Source of the DNA: Clostridia bacterium | Lineage (GTDB): Bacteria; Bacillota; Clostridia; Oscillospirales; CAG-382 | DNA: 32,867 bases | Assembly (NCBI GenBank): GCA_900757905.1 | Contig: CAAEPN010000138.1 | Location: 1-32,867 of the forward strand | Direction of reading: 5' to 3' | Shown here: in pieces, positions 1 to 7,269 of the stretch | Layout of the letters: each line of letters begins with the position of its first letter | Numbering within the stretch: the first letter of the stretch is position 1 | Notes under the pieces: generated by a model | Seen by the model: the letters and a program-made list of their open reading frames with translations, nothing else | Databases searched by the model: none | What the model was told of the DNA's origin: nothing | Translations under genes and position numbers: made by a program

Positions 1-354
1 AGGGCCGCGGCCCTTCGGCTACTCCCCGTTCTTTTCGTAGAAGCGAAAAGAACGTAAAAACGTTCCTTTGAGGAGATTCGAGGTTTTGCAAACCTCGAAT
101 CAGCACACCGCATGGCGGTATCACACAAACCAAATTTAGTCCTTGCCGCCTGCGGTGGATATGCTTGTTGCTGTCGCAACAAGCATGCCGCTGCGCGGCA
201 TTTTCTGGGGCGTCGGGGCGCCGCCCTCTACCGAGAAAGCACGCGCAGCGTGCTTTCTCGGTTCTTTTTGCAGAAGCAAAAAGAACGTAAAAACGTTTCC
301 CTTTCGGAACATTTCACCTACTTTTAAAAAAGCAGGACAAAAAACGCTAAAAGA
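1..354. repeat. Gene-free region packed with inverted repeats
   Basis: No convincing gene is present; the short open frames here are built from palindromes. Perfect or near-perfect stems: 27-37/44-54, 75-86/90-101, 161-171/176-186, 186-191/195-200, 231-244/248-261 and 261-271/276-286. Two copies of one repeat unit (28-64 and 261-297) match at 34 of 37 positions and both end in a small AACG/CGTT inverted repeat. The stretch 211-233 matches 29152-29174 at 20 of 23 positions. The pattern suggests intergenic REP-like repeats; identity with any named family was not tested. Confidence 0.7.
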
Positions 355-375
355 GCATTCCGCTATGCGGAATGC
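355..375 (-). terminator. Intrinsic terminator of spoIID
   Basis: A 9-bp perfect stem (355-363 with 367-375, loop TAT) lies seven bases past the spoIID stop codon. Read on the minus strand it is followed by TCTTTT and, a few bases later, another T-run. Confidence 0.7.
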
Positions 376-382
376 TTTCCCA

Positions 383-1507
383 TTACAGACAAAAGCCGAA
401 GCTAATTCCGGTGTAATAATACTTTAATATCTCATAAAAATCGTATCCGGCCTTGGCAAGCGCATTCGCTCCATATTGGCTCATCCCAACGCCATGTCCA
501 TACCCATAGCAGGTGAAAATATAGTCTTGACCGTTTTCAGCCACCGAAAATGTGTCCGACCGCAGCCCGGCGGCATTCTGAATTTTCCGCGGCGTAAGCG
601 TCTGTACGCCGTTCGAAACGCCCGTACAAATGCCGTCTTCATCATAAGAAAACACAAGCGTCTTGCCGTCAAAGACGGCGTTTTGCTTTTTTAAAGCCGT
701 GCGCAGCTTGCTTGCCGAAATTCTCTTGGTTTCCGCCGCACTTTCCTTACTTTCCACTGCTGCGACCGGTACAAGATAATCTAACGTTCCACCCCAGACC
801 TCCGCGCTTGAACGTGTGCGTCCCACGCTCGACGCATGATAAGCCGCTAAGATCGGTTCGCCGCCGTAAAGCATGACAATACCGCGCGTCGCACGCACCG
901 CCTCACTGGCGGCTGATACGTCAAAGCCTGCATTTTGCGCATTTCTAAAGCTCTGACAGCAGCGAAAATCGGTGCAAACATCGGCGTTTTGGTGTTTGTC
1001 GCCCTTGAGCGCCGCACGCACGGCAAAAGTACGGCAGGCCACCGCCTGCGCCATAAGCGCCTGCTTTTCGAAGCTCTGCGGCATTTCGGCAATCAGCGCG
1101 CATAAGACATAGTCCTCAAGATTCATCTCCTGTACCGCTCCGGAGGCGGCGTCGAGTACCTGTAGGTCGGTTATGGATAAATTTGGTATATCGGACGAAA
1201 AAACAGTCGGTTGTATGGAAATATTTGCATTATTATAATTCAAATTATTCATTCTTTGTGAAGATTCACCATCTTTTACCGTTGTGCTTTCGATTCCGTC
1301 AAGCTGTTTGTACATACTTTGACGGCTGTCGGAAAGCGCGATAACCGTTTCTTGTGATGTGCCGCGAAGCGTTTCCGATACGCCGAAAAGGCAAAAAAGT
1401 GTTAAAATCCCGATAAAAACGGCACTTAGCTTGCCGGAATGACGGCCGGAACGACCGGAAAGGGCAGAGGAAGAAAGACGAAGGTCGAAAGAAAGATTTT
1501 TTTGCAT
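383..1507 (-). CDS. spoIID: SpoIID/LytB-domain protein (sporulation lytic transglycosylase)
   Basis: SpoIID is a membrane-anchored lytic transglycosylase that cuts stripped glycan strands during forespore engulfment, working with SpoIIP and SpoIIM. The 374-residue protein has a basic N-terminus, one membrane segment at about 27-46, a low-complexity Ser/Asn-rich linker (about 50-105), and a SpoIID domain from about 110 to the end. Visible family motifs are LEDYV (130-134), IAEMPQSF with the candidate catalytic Glu141, the AQAVACRTFA block, a Cys cluster at 178-184, YHASSVGRT and the C-terminal GHGVGMSQYG (337-346). Length fits SpoIID. The ATG at 1507 has an AGAGGT ribosome site 11 nt upstream; another ATG 8 nt further up is out of frame. 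It is monocistronic and divergent from citrate synthase. A shorter SpoIID paralog (LytB-like) cannot be excluded. No clear sigma-E promoter was recognised. Confidence 0.9.
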   Translation of the reverse strand: MQKNLSFDLRLSSSALSGRSGRHSGKLSAVFIGILTLFCLFGVSETLRGTSQETVIALSDSRQSMYKQLDGIESTTVKDGESSQRMNNLNYNNANISIQPTVFSSDIPNLSITDLQVLDAASGAVQEMNLEDYVLCALIAEMPQSFEKQALMAQAVACRTFAVRAALKGDKHQNADVCTDFRCCQSFRNAQNAGFDVSAASEAVRATRGIVMLYGGEPILAAYHASSVGRTRSSAEVWGGTLDYLVPVAAVESKESAAETKRISASKLRTALKKQNAVFDGKTLVFSYDEDGICTGVSNGVQTLTPRKIQNAAGLRSDTFSVAENGQDYIFTCYGYGHGVGMSQYGANALAKAGYDFYEILKYYYTGISFGFCL

Positions 1508-1523
1508 AATTTCATTTTACCTC

Positions 1524-1552
1524 TTGCATTTTTTGAAAGACTGTGATACAAT
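1524..1552 (+). promoter_or_regulatory. Sigma-A-type promoter of citrate synthase
   Basis: TTGCAT (1524-1529), a 17-nt spacer, and TACAAT (1547-1552) preceded by TG at 1544-1545, i.e. an extended -10. Transcription would begin near 1559. Downstream, in the 5' leader, a 7-bp stem CGTGCCG/CGGCACG (1573-1579 with 1594-1600) could form before the ribosome site. Its role is unknown. Confidence 0.6.
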
Positions 1553-1634
1553 ATAGCTATTCACGAAACGCTCGTGCCGCAAATAACTTTTTACGGCACG
1601 CTTTTATACAGTATATACGAAAGGACAGGACTTT

Positions 1635-2993
1635 ATGATACAGAACGATTACCCAGAAAAGCTGTTGGAGCTATCCGAGATCTGCAAGGAGAATTATAAG
1701 ATCCCGGAAAAGGTGTTTGCCAATGCCAACGTCAAGCGCGGATTAAGAAATGCCGACGGTTCGGGTGTGGTGGCCGGCGCTACCAATCTCGGTCTTGTAC
1801 ACGGTTATGTGCTGTATGAGGGCGAAAAGCGGCCGGACGAGGGCAAGTTATATTACCGCGGCTACGACGTGGAACAGCTTATTGACGGCTATGTCAAGGA
1901 AAACCGGTACGGCTTTGAAGAATGCGCCTTCATTCTTCTGTTCGGTACGCTGCCCAATAAGGAGCAGTTAGACGCTTTCAAGGCGCTCAACGCCGAATAT
2001 GCCACTCTTCCGCTCAACTTCACGGAAGACGTTATCATGCGCGCACCGTCGCCCAATATCATGAATAAGATTCAAGCCGGTGTGACGGCTTTGTACTCCT
2101 ACGATCCCGAACCGGAGAATATGTCGCTCGAAAATCAGCTCAAGCAGAGCATTCAGCTCATTTCCCGGCTTCCGATCATCGCCGCGCACGCCTATTCGGT
2201 CAAGCGCCATGTGTTTGACCAGGACAGCCTTCTTTTGCACCGTCCTCAGCCGGGTCTTGCCTGTGCGCAGAACTTCATGCGTATTTTGGGTAACGATGTC
2301 TCGTTTGACGAGCGCGAAGCAAGACTTCTCGACTTATGTCTCGTGCTTCATGCCGAGCATGGCGGCGGTAACAACTCGACCTTTGCCTGCCGTGTGCTTT
2401 CTTCGGCCGGAACGGATATCTATTCGGCCATTTCTGCGGCAGTCGGTTCGTTAAAAGGTCCCAAGCACGGCGGCGCGAACATCAAGGTTGACCAAATGTT
2501 TGAGGATATCAAGGCACACGTGCGCGATTGGCGCGATGACGAAGAGGTCAGCGCGTATCTTGAGAAGATACTTCGCGGCGAAGCCGGAGACGGCAGCGGT
2601 CTTATCTACGGTATGGGACACGCCATTTACACCAACAGTGACCCGCGCGCCATTACCTTAAAGAAATACGCGCGTGAGCTTGCCGAAGAAAAAGGCTTTA
2701 TGGACGAATTCGAATTGATGCAGCGCATCGAAAACCGCACGCCGGATGTGTTCTATAAAGTGACCGGCAACGAAAAATATATGTGCGCCAACGTGGATAT
2801 GTATTCGGGACTTGTGTACCGGATGCTTGGCATTCCGAAGGAGCTTTATACGCCGCTCTTTGCCACGGCGCGCGTTGCCGGCTGGTGCGCACATCGCATT
2901 GAAGAGATTCTTACCGGCGGCCGTATCATCCGCCCGGCTTATAAGACCAATTATGTCATTCACGATTATGTGCCGATGAACGAGAGAAATTAA
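1635..2993 (+). CDS. Citrate synthase (Si-type)
   Basis: Condenses oxaloacetate and acetyl-CoA to citrate, in such anaerobes usually for glutamate synthesis through a partial TCA pathway. The 452-residue protein matches the citrate synthase fold throughout. The substrate-binding His242 lies in LHAEHGGGNNSTF, His278 in GPKHGGAN, the catalytic His329 in YGMGH, and the catalytic Asp388 in ANVDMYSG; Arg-rich C-terminal motifs (ARVAGWCAHR, RIIRP) are present. It is the longer (about 450 aa) clostridial form. GMGHAIY replaces the GFGHRVY seen in many bacterial enzymes. The ATG at 1635 follows AAGGA (1621-1625) at a good distance. No aconitase or isocitrate dehydrogenase gene is adjacent. A 2-methylcitrate synthase activity cannot be excluded from sequence alone. 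Confidence 0.95.
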   Translation: MIQNDYPEKLLELSEICKENYKIPEKVFANANVKRGLRNADGSGVVAGATNLGLVHGYVLYEGEKRPDEGKLYYRGYDVEQLIDGYVKENRYGFEECAFILLFGTLPNKEQLDAFKALNAEYATLPLNFTEDVIMRAPSPNIMNKIQAGVTALYSYDPEPENMSLENQLKQSIQLISRLPIIAAHAYSVKRHVFDQDSLLLHRPQPGLACAQNFMRILGNDVSFDEREARLLDLCLVLHAEHGGGNNSTFACRVLSSAGTDIYSAISAAVGSLKGPKHGGANIKVDQMFEDIKAHVRDWRDDEEVSAYLEKILRGEAGDGSGLIYGMGHAIYTNSDPRAITLKKYARELAEEKGFMDEFELMQRIENRTPDVFYKVTGNEKYMCANVDMYSGLVYRMLGIPKELYTPLFATARVAGWCAHRIEEILTGGRIIRPAYKTNYVIHDYVPMNERN

Positions 2994-2998
2994 AAAAG

Positions 2999-3034
2999 CA
3001 GGCCGTGCCGCGGAAATATCAGCGGTACGGCCTG
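2999..3034 (+). terminator. Strong hairpin after citrate synthase
   Basis: A 13-bp stem (2999-3011 with 3022-3034, one G-T pair) starts six bases after the stop codon. There is no U-run after it on the plus strand, while the A-run before it would give a U-run on the minus strand. It probably protects or terminates the citrate synthase transcript, but it is not a textbook intrinsic terminator in that direction. Confidence 0.5.
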
Positions 3035-3153
3035 ACTGCTTACGCCACGTATAAAGCATTACCGCGGCGTGGATATGCCGCATATCCGGTATGTGGTTCA
3101 AAATCCGAAATTTGCACTGATGCCGTAAAGTGCTTTATTTGTTCACAAATATC

Positions 3154-3162
3154 TGTTATACT
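3154..3162 (+). promoter_or_regulatory. Extended -10 promoter of the hyd maturation operon
   Basis: TGtTATACT is a good extended -10 element; at 17-nt spacing the -35 region is only weak (3134-3139). A TTGTTC at 3139-3144 lies 12 nt before TATACT, too close for a normal -35. The same arrangement recurs upstream of the DUF4886 gene (7219-7242). The inferred start is near 3169, leaving a leader of about 245 nt. Confidence 0.55.
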
Positions 3163-3168
3163 GATAGC

Positions 3169-3384
3169 AACCGTAAGGTGCGAACAGCGTTTCGCTCTTT
3201 TCGCCGAACGGCAAAACAAAATGTCTCGACCTTGTACCAAAGTTTTTCTGCGGTATCAGCCCGAACGGAAATAAGCGAAGATTTTTGACCGGTTTTTGCC
3301 GGTTTTCTGTGCGTACTGTTTTCCGGTGCGACAGCACGTATGTCTTATCCAAGCTTTGCCGTTTTGGCAGAGCTTTTTCTTTTT
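3169..3384 (+). ncRNA. Structured leader or small RNA ending in an intrinsic terminator, upstream of hyd genes
   Basis: The gap 3050-3414 holds no gene. From the putative start near 3169 the sequence contains several stems, for example 3312-3318 with 3332-3338 (one mismatch), and ends in a textbook terminator: 9-bp stem 3352-3360/3366-3374, 5-nt loop, then TTTTTCTTTTT (3374-3384). The coding sequence begins only 31 nt later. The segment AACGGCAAA (3207-3215) is perfectly complementary to TTTGCCGTT (3355-3363) inside the terminator's left arm and loop, so an antiterminated state can be drawn. No riboswitch class was recognised: no TPP, SAM, cobalamin, T-box or c-di-GMP signature is visible. 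It may instead be a free-standing small RNA. Confidence 0.5.
3352..3384 (+). terminator. Intrinsic terminator inside the hyd operon leader
   Basis: Stem AGCTTTGCC/GGCAGAGCT with loop GTTTT followed at once by TTTTTCTTTTT. It lies between the promoter and the start of the TM1266-like gene, where it would block the operon unless it is conditional or a second promoter exists. Confidence 0.8.
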
Positions 3385-3414
3385 CACTAAATTTTTCCCG
3401 AAAGGAAGTTATTC

Positions 3415-3675
3415 ATGGAAAACCAAACCGAAAACACCCGTGTGGCGGTCATTTCGATCCTTCTCGAATCGAGCGACGCTGCCGAAAAGGTCAATGCGCT
3501 GTTACACGAATACGGCGTCTACATCATCGGACGTATGGGATTACCGTACCCGGCCAAAAAAATTCATATCATCAGCGTAGCTCTCGACGCGCCGCAGGAT
3601 GAGATCAACGCGCTTTCCGGCAAGCTCGGCCGGCTTTCCGGCGTTTCCGCAAAGACCGCTTATCAGAATCTTTAA
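3415..3675 (+). CDS. TM1266-family iron-only hydrogenase system regulator (putative)
   Basis: A small 86-residue cytoplasmic protein with an ACT/NikR-C-like ferredoxin fold expected from the family. The signature core is visible: LLHEYG (30-35), IIGRMGLPY (37-45), IHIISVALDAP and ALSGKLGRLSGV. Family members usually sit beside [FeFe]-hydrogenase maturation genes and are annotated as putative regulators, although no DNA-binding domain is visible and the mechanism is not established. It is first in an operon with hydG and hydF, 21 nt before hydG, and is preceded by AAGGAAG (3401-3407) at good spacing and by the terminator-bearing leader. It may sense a small molecule or metal, which is inference only. 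Confidence 0.85.
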   Translation: MENQTENTRVAVISILLESSDAAEKVNALLHEYGVYIIGRMGLPYPAKKIHIISVALDAPQDEINALSGKLGRLSGVSAKTAYQNL

Positions 3676-3696
3676 CAGCAGACGAAAGGAAAAAAT

Positions 3697-5115
3697 ATGT
3701 ATAATAAAATGTCGCCTCATGCCGAGGAATTTATCAATCACGAGGAAATTCTCGAATCGCTCGATTATGCCGAAAAGAATAAGGATAACTACGAGCTTAT
3801 CGATTCACTCATTGAAAAAGCGGCTCTTCGCAAAGGACTTTCCCACCGCGAAGCGTCGGTACTTCTTGCCTGTACCGAGCCGACAAGAGTCGCTAAAATG
3901 TACGACCTTGCCGAGCAGATCAAAAAGGATTTCTACGGCAACCGCATCGTCATGTTCGCGCCGCTGTATCTGTCCAATTATTGCGTCAACGGCTGCGTTT
4001 ACTGTCCGTATCACTATAAAAACAAGCATATTGCGCGCAAAAAGCTTACCCAAGAGGATATCGTGCGCGAGGTGACCGCTTTGCAGGATATGGGACACAA
4101 GCGCCTTGCTATCGAAGCCGGTGAAGACCCGGTCAATAACCCCATCGAATACATTCTCGAATGTATCAACACGATCTATTCGATCAAGCACAAAAACGGC
4201 GCGATTCGCCGCGTCAACGTCAACATTGCCGCTACCACCGTGGAAAACTACCGAAAGCTCAAAGAAGCCGGTATCGGCACGTATATCCTGTTTCAGGAGA
4301 CCTATCACAAGGAAAGCTACGAAAAGCTGCATCCGACCGGACCTAAACACAATTACGACTATCATACCGAAGCCATGGATCGCGCCATGGAGGGCGGTAT
4401 CGACGACGTGGGACTCGGCGTTCTGTTCGGACTTGAACTGTATAAATACGAATTCTGCGGGCTTCTCATGCATGCCGAACATCTTGAAGCCTATAAGGGC
4501 GTCGGACCGCACACGATAAGCGTGCCGCGTATCAAGCACGCCGACGATATCGATCCGGACGCGTTCGACAACGGCATCGACGACGAAACCTTTGCCAAGC
4601 TCTGCGCTCTTATCCGCATTTCCGTGCCGTATACCGGTATGATCATTTCAACGCGCGAGAGCAAGGCCGTGCGCGAAAAGGTCATTCGGCTCGGCGTTTC
4701 GCAGATAAGCGGCGCGTCGCGCACGTCGGTGGGCGGATACTGTGAACCCGAACCGGAAGACGAAAACTCCGCCCAGTTTGACGTCAGCGACAACCGGACG
4801 CTTGACGAAGTGGTGCGTTGGCTTATGGAAATGGGCTATATTCCGTCGTTCTGCACGGCGTGCTACCGTGAGGGACGTACCGGCGACCGCTTTATGTCGT
4901 TACTCAAAGCCGGACAGATCCAGAATTGCTGTCTGCCGAATGCCCTCATGACCTTAAAAGAGTATTTGGAGGATTACGCCACTGAACCGACCAAAATCTT
5001 GGGCGAAAAGATGTTAAAGAGTGAACTCGAGAATATCCCGAATCCCAAGGTCAAGAAGCTTGCGACCGAATACATCGAAAACATCCATAACGGCAAGCGC
5101 GATTTCCGCTTTTAA
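3697..5115 (+). CDS. hydG: [FeFe]-hydrogenase maturase HydG (radical SAM tyrosine lyase)
   Basis: HydG cleaves tyrosine to p-cresol and dehydroglycine, from which the CO and CN ligands of the hydrogenase H-cluster are made on an Fe-bearing auxiliary cluster. The 472-residue protein carries the radical-SAM triad Cys96-x3-Cys100-x2-Cys103 (CVNGCVYC) and, unlike the thiamine enzyme ThiH, the C-terminal cluster motif Cys386-x2-Cys389-x22-Cys412 in CTACYREGRTGDRF...NCCLPNA. The PHTISVPR block (271-278) contains a candidate His ligand of the dangler iron. All residues that distinguish HydG from ThiH are intact. The ATG at 3697 follows AAAGGA (3685-3690). It lies between the TM1266-like gene and hydF, an arrangement expected for a maturation operon; hydE and the hydrogenase itself are outside the window. 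Confidence 0.95.
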   Translation: MYNKMSPHAEEFINHEEILESLDYAEKNKDNYELIDSLIEKAALRKGLSHREASVLLACTEPTRVAKMYDLAEQIKKDFYGNRIVMFAPLYLSNYCVNGCVYCPYHYKNKHIARKKLTQEDIVREVTALQDMGHKRLAIEAGEDPVNNPIEYILECINTIYSIKHKNGAIRRVNVNIAATTVENYRKLKEAGIGTYILFQETYHKESYEKLHPTGPKHNYDYHTEAMDRAMEGGIDDVGLGVLFGLELYKYEFCGLLMHAEHLEAYKGVGPHTISVPRIKHADDIDPDAFDNGIDDETFAKLCALIRISVPYTGMIISTRESKAVREKVIRLGVSQISGASRTSVGGYCEPEPEDENSAQFDVSDNRTLDEVVRWLMEMGYIPSFCTACYREGRTGDRFMSLLKAGQIQNCCLPNALMTLKEYLEDYATEPTKILGEKMLKSELENIPNPKVKKLATEYIENIHNGKRDFRF

Positions 5116-5144
5116 CCGTTATTCCCGAATAAGGAGGAATCCTC

Positions 5145-6314
5145 ATGCAAAACACACCGGCTTCCGAACGAACCTTTATTTCGTTTTTCGGCGCGGTCAA
5201 TGCCGGAAAATCCAGCGTTGTCAACCGTGTGACCGGGCAGACGCTGTCAATCGTGTCGGACACGCCCGGCACGACAACCGACCCGGTCATCAAATCCATG
5301 GAGCTGCTGCCGATCGGTCCGGTCGCAATCTGCGACACAGCCGGTCTTGACGATGACACGGTGCTTGGCGAAGCACGCGCCGAAAAGACCTATGAAATCT
5401 TGCGCAAGACCGATATTGCCGTGTTAGTCGTAGACAGTACGGCAGGACTTTCGGCAAGCGACGCGGCGCTTATCGAAAAATTTCGCGAAAAAAAGCTGCC
5501 ATATCTCGTTTGCTATAATAAGAGCGACCTTGCGTCGGTCACGCTTGAGGGCGATAACGAGCTTGCGGTCTGCGCACTGACCGGCGAGGGCATTGAAGCG
5601 CTCAAAAACCGGCTTGCCGCCTATGCCGTGAAAAACGAACGCACCATTGTCACCGACCTGTTTTCGGCAGGCGATATTGTGATATTAGTCACGCCCATCG
5701 ATGAGGCAGCCCCGAAGGGACGGTTGATTTTGCCCGAACAGCTGGTGCTCCGCGAGCTGCTCGACATTCACGCGTTGCCGTTGGTGGTGCAGGAAACCGA
5801 GCTTGCCGCAGCGCTTATTTCGCTGAAAACGCCGCCAAAGGCTGTTATTACCGACAGTCAGGTGTTCGGCTATGTCAAAAAGATCGTGCCGGAAAACGTG
5901 CTTCTCACGTCATTTTCCATTCTCATGCAGCGCTATAAGGGCGTACTCGATACGGCGCTTCGCGGCGTGCGCGCGCTAGATACGCTGTCCGATGGCGATA
6001 CGGTTCTTGTCTGCGAGGGCTGCACGCACCACCGTCAGTGCGGCGACATCGGCACCGTCAAGCTTCCGGCATGGATTCGGAAATACACCGGCAAGAATCT
6101 GACATTTGAATTTACCTCCGGCGGCTATTTCCCGAAAGATTTGTCTGCGTATGCGCTTGTGCTTCATTGCGGCGGCTGTATGTTAAACGAAAAGGAAATG
6201 CGTTTTCGCGAAAGCGAAGCCGAAAGGCAGAATATTCCGTTCGGAAACTATGGGCTTGTCATTGCAAAAATGAACGGAATTCTGGAGCGCAGTCTTGAAA
6301 TTTTGAAAAAATAG
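5145..6314 (+). CDS. hydF: [FeFe]-hydrogenase maturation GTPase HydF
   Basis: HydF is the scaffold that receives the 2Fe subcluster made with HydE and HydG and passes it to apo-hydrogenase. The 389-residue protein shows an N-terminal GTPase domain with P-loop GAVNAGKS (16-23), DTAG (64-67) and NKSD (125-128), a dimerisation region (about 175-270), and a C-terminal Fe-S domain with Cys293-x-His295 and His341-Cys342-x2-Cys345, the CxH...HCxxC pattern specific to HydF. It starts 29 nt after hydG behind a very strong AAGGAGG (5131-5137). No clear intrinsic terminator follows before the thiT riboswitch, so some read-through into that region is possible. Confidence 0.95.
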   Translation: MQNTPASERTFISFFGAVNAGKSSVVNRVTGQTLSIVSDTPGTTTDPVIKSMELLPIGPVAICDTAGLDDDTVLGEARAEKTYEILRKTDIAVLVVDSTAGLSASDAALIEKFREKKLPYLVCYNKSDLASVTLEGDNELAVCALTGEGIEALKNRLAAYAVKNERTIVTDLFSAGDIVILVTPIDEAAPKGRLILPEQLVLRELLDIHALPLVVQETELAAALISLKTPPKAVITDSQVFGYVKKIVPENVLLTSFSILMQRYKGVLDTALRGVRALDTLSDGDTVLVCEGCTHHRQCGDIGTVKLPAWIRKYTGKNLTFEFTSGGYFPKDLSAYALVLHCGGCMLNEKEMRFRESEAERQNIPFGNYGLVIAKMNGILERSLEILKK

Positions 6315-6356
6315 CGAAAAAACTCGAAAAAGGTAGAATTATTCATACTTTTTCAC

Positions 6357-6362
6357 TATACT
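6357..6362 (+). promoter_or_regulatory. Probable -10 of the thiT transcript
   Basis: TATACT lies about 19 nt before the TPP aptamer; a weak -35 (TAGAAT, 6334-6339) sits 17 nt upstream. The predicted start near 6369 fits a riboswitch at the 5' end of the message. Confidence 0.4.
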
Positions 6363-6380
6363 TATTATGAACCGCATAGA

Positions 6381-6465
6381 TATCAGGGGTGCTGTTTTAA
6401 CGGCTGAGACGGAAAATGTTCCGAACCCTTTAAACCTGAACGGATAATACCGGCGTAGGGAGATA
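6381..6465 (+). promoter_or_regulatory. TPP riboswitch aptamer (THI element)
   Basis: The conserved blocks of the thiamin pyrophosphate aptamer are all present in order: AGGGGTGCT (6385-6393), GGCTGAGA (6402-6409), ACCCTTTAAACCTGA (6425-6439), GGATAAT (6442-6448) and CCGGCGTAGGGAG (6450-6462). TATC (6381-6384) pairs with GATA (6462-6465) to close P1. Binding of TPP is expected to switch off the downstream thiamine transporter. Confidence 0.95.
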
Positions 6466-6479
6466 AGCTTCGAAAGAGC

Positions 6480-6516
6480 ATACCGCACCGATATTGCGTG
6501 CGGTATTCTTTATTAT
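6480..6516 (+). terminator. TPP riboswitch expression-platform terminator
   Basis: A 9-bp perfect stem, ATACCGCAC (6480-6488) with GTGCGGTAT (6498-6506), is followed by a T-rich run. It ends just before the ribosome site of thiT, so control is probably by transcription termination. ACCGCA at 6371-6376, just ahead of P1, could compete for the right arm. Confidence 0.85.
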
Positions 6517-6533
6517 TTCGGAGGACTTTTTCT

Positions 6534-7112
6534 ATGGAAAAAGCAAAAATCAAGGTTCTTGCCGAGTGCGGCATTCTTATCGCGCTTGCGGCAGTGCTTA
6601 GCCTTATCAAAATCTGGCAGTTGCCTTGGGGCGGCAGCGTTACGCTGTTCAGCATGCTTCCCATCGCGCTCATTTCAATCCGCCACGGCGTAAAGACCGG
6701 TCTGTTCTCGGCGTTTGTGTATGCGGTAATTCAGCTGGTGTTCGGCATTCTGTTTGACGGACTTCTTGGTTGGGGCCTTACGGCAGGAGCGCTTATCTCC
6801 TGCATTCTTCTCGATTATATCATTGCGTTTACCGTTCTCGGTCTTTCCGGACTTTTTGCCGACAAGGGCATGGGCGGCGTGATCGGCGGCACGGTTCTTG
6901 CGGTGGCACTGCGCTTTGTTTCTCATGTGCTTAGCGGCGTGTTTGTCTTTGCTTCGGCCGGAAAGCTTTGGGATGGCTTTGAGACCTCCAACAGCTGGCT
7001 GTACAGCATCGTTTACAACGGCTGCTATATGCTGCCTGAACTGATTCTTACCTGTATCGGCGCTGTCGTTATATACGGAGCCTTATTTAAGGCGCTTAAA
7101 ATGAAAGTATAA
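6534..7112 (+). CDS. thiT: Energy-coupled thiamine transporter ThiT
   Basis: ThiT (YuaJ) is the substrate-binding membrane S-component of an ECF transporter that imports thiamine together with the shared EcfA/A'/T module, which is not in this window. The 192-residue protein has six hydrophobic segments and the family blocks WGGSVTLFSMLPIALIS (32-48), RHGVKTG, RFVSHVLSGVFVFA (127-140) and YSIVYNGCYMLPEL (157-170) that surround the thiamine pocket. The ATG at 6534 is chosen because CGGAGGA (6519-6525) is 8-9 nt upstream; the in-frame GTG at 6498 lies inside the riboswitch terminator and is rejected. The TPP riboswitch strongly supports the assignment. Confidence 0.95.
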   Translation: MEKAKIKVLAECGILIALAAVLSLIKIWQLPWGGSVTLFSMLPIALISIRHGVKTGLFSAFVYAVIQLVFGILFDGLLGWGLTAGALISCILLDYIIAFTVLGLSGLFADKGMGGVIGGTVLAVALRFVSHVLSGVFVFASAGKLWDGFETSNSWLYSIVYNGCYMLPELILTCIGAVVIYGALFKALKMKV

Positions 7113-7135
7113 TTTTTATACTTAATCCTTCTTTC

Positions 7136-7167
7136 GAAAACCGTCGCGGAATACCGCGGCGGTTTTC
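7136..7167 (+). terminator. Intrinsic terminator of thiT
   Basis: A 14-bp stem (7136-7149 with 7154-7167, one G-T pair) with an AATA loop, whose right arm ends in GGTTTTC followed by TTAT. Confidence 0.85.
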
Positions 7168-7233
7168 TTATAAGAAGCATTTTCCCCTTGGCCGCATTTT
7201 TTACAGATAAAAGCGGTTTTGTTCGTAAATTGG

Positions 7234-7242
7234 TGTTATACT
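7234..7242 (+). promoter_or_regulatory. Extended -10 promoter of the DUF4886 gene
   Basis: TGtTATACT, 28 nt before the start codon. TTGTTC at 7219-7224 lies 12 nt upstream, the same arrangement as at 3139-3162; the two 28-bp segments agree at 22 positions. Confidence 0.5.
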
Positions 7243-7269
7243 GAAAAAAACGGAAAAAGGAGTGTCTGC

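Noticed and set aside
1..306. Possible CRISPR array
   Set aside because: The repeats are self-complementary hairpins of different sequence, not equal repeats with regular unique spacers.
112..427. Two overlapping small frames (71 and 94 codons) on the plus strand
   Set aside because: They are built from the palindromic repeats, have no convincing ribosome site and give low-complexity or basic peptides without family features.
3805..4539. 244-codon open frame on the minus strand
   Set aside because: Antisense shadow of hydG, which has complete conserved motifs on the other strand.
3697..5115. Annotation as ThiH because of the nearby thiamine transporter
   Set aside because: The C-terminal auxiliary cluster motif (Cys386, Cys389, Cys412) and hydF linkage identify HydG; thiT has its own riboswitch and promoter.
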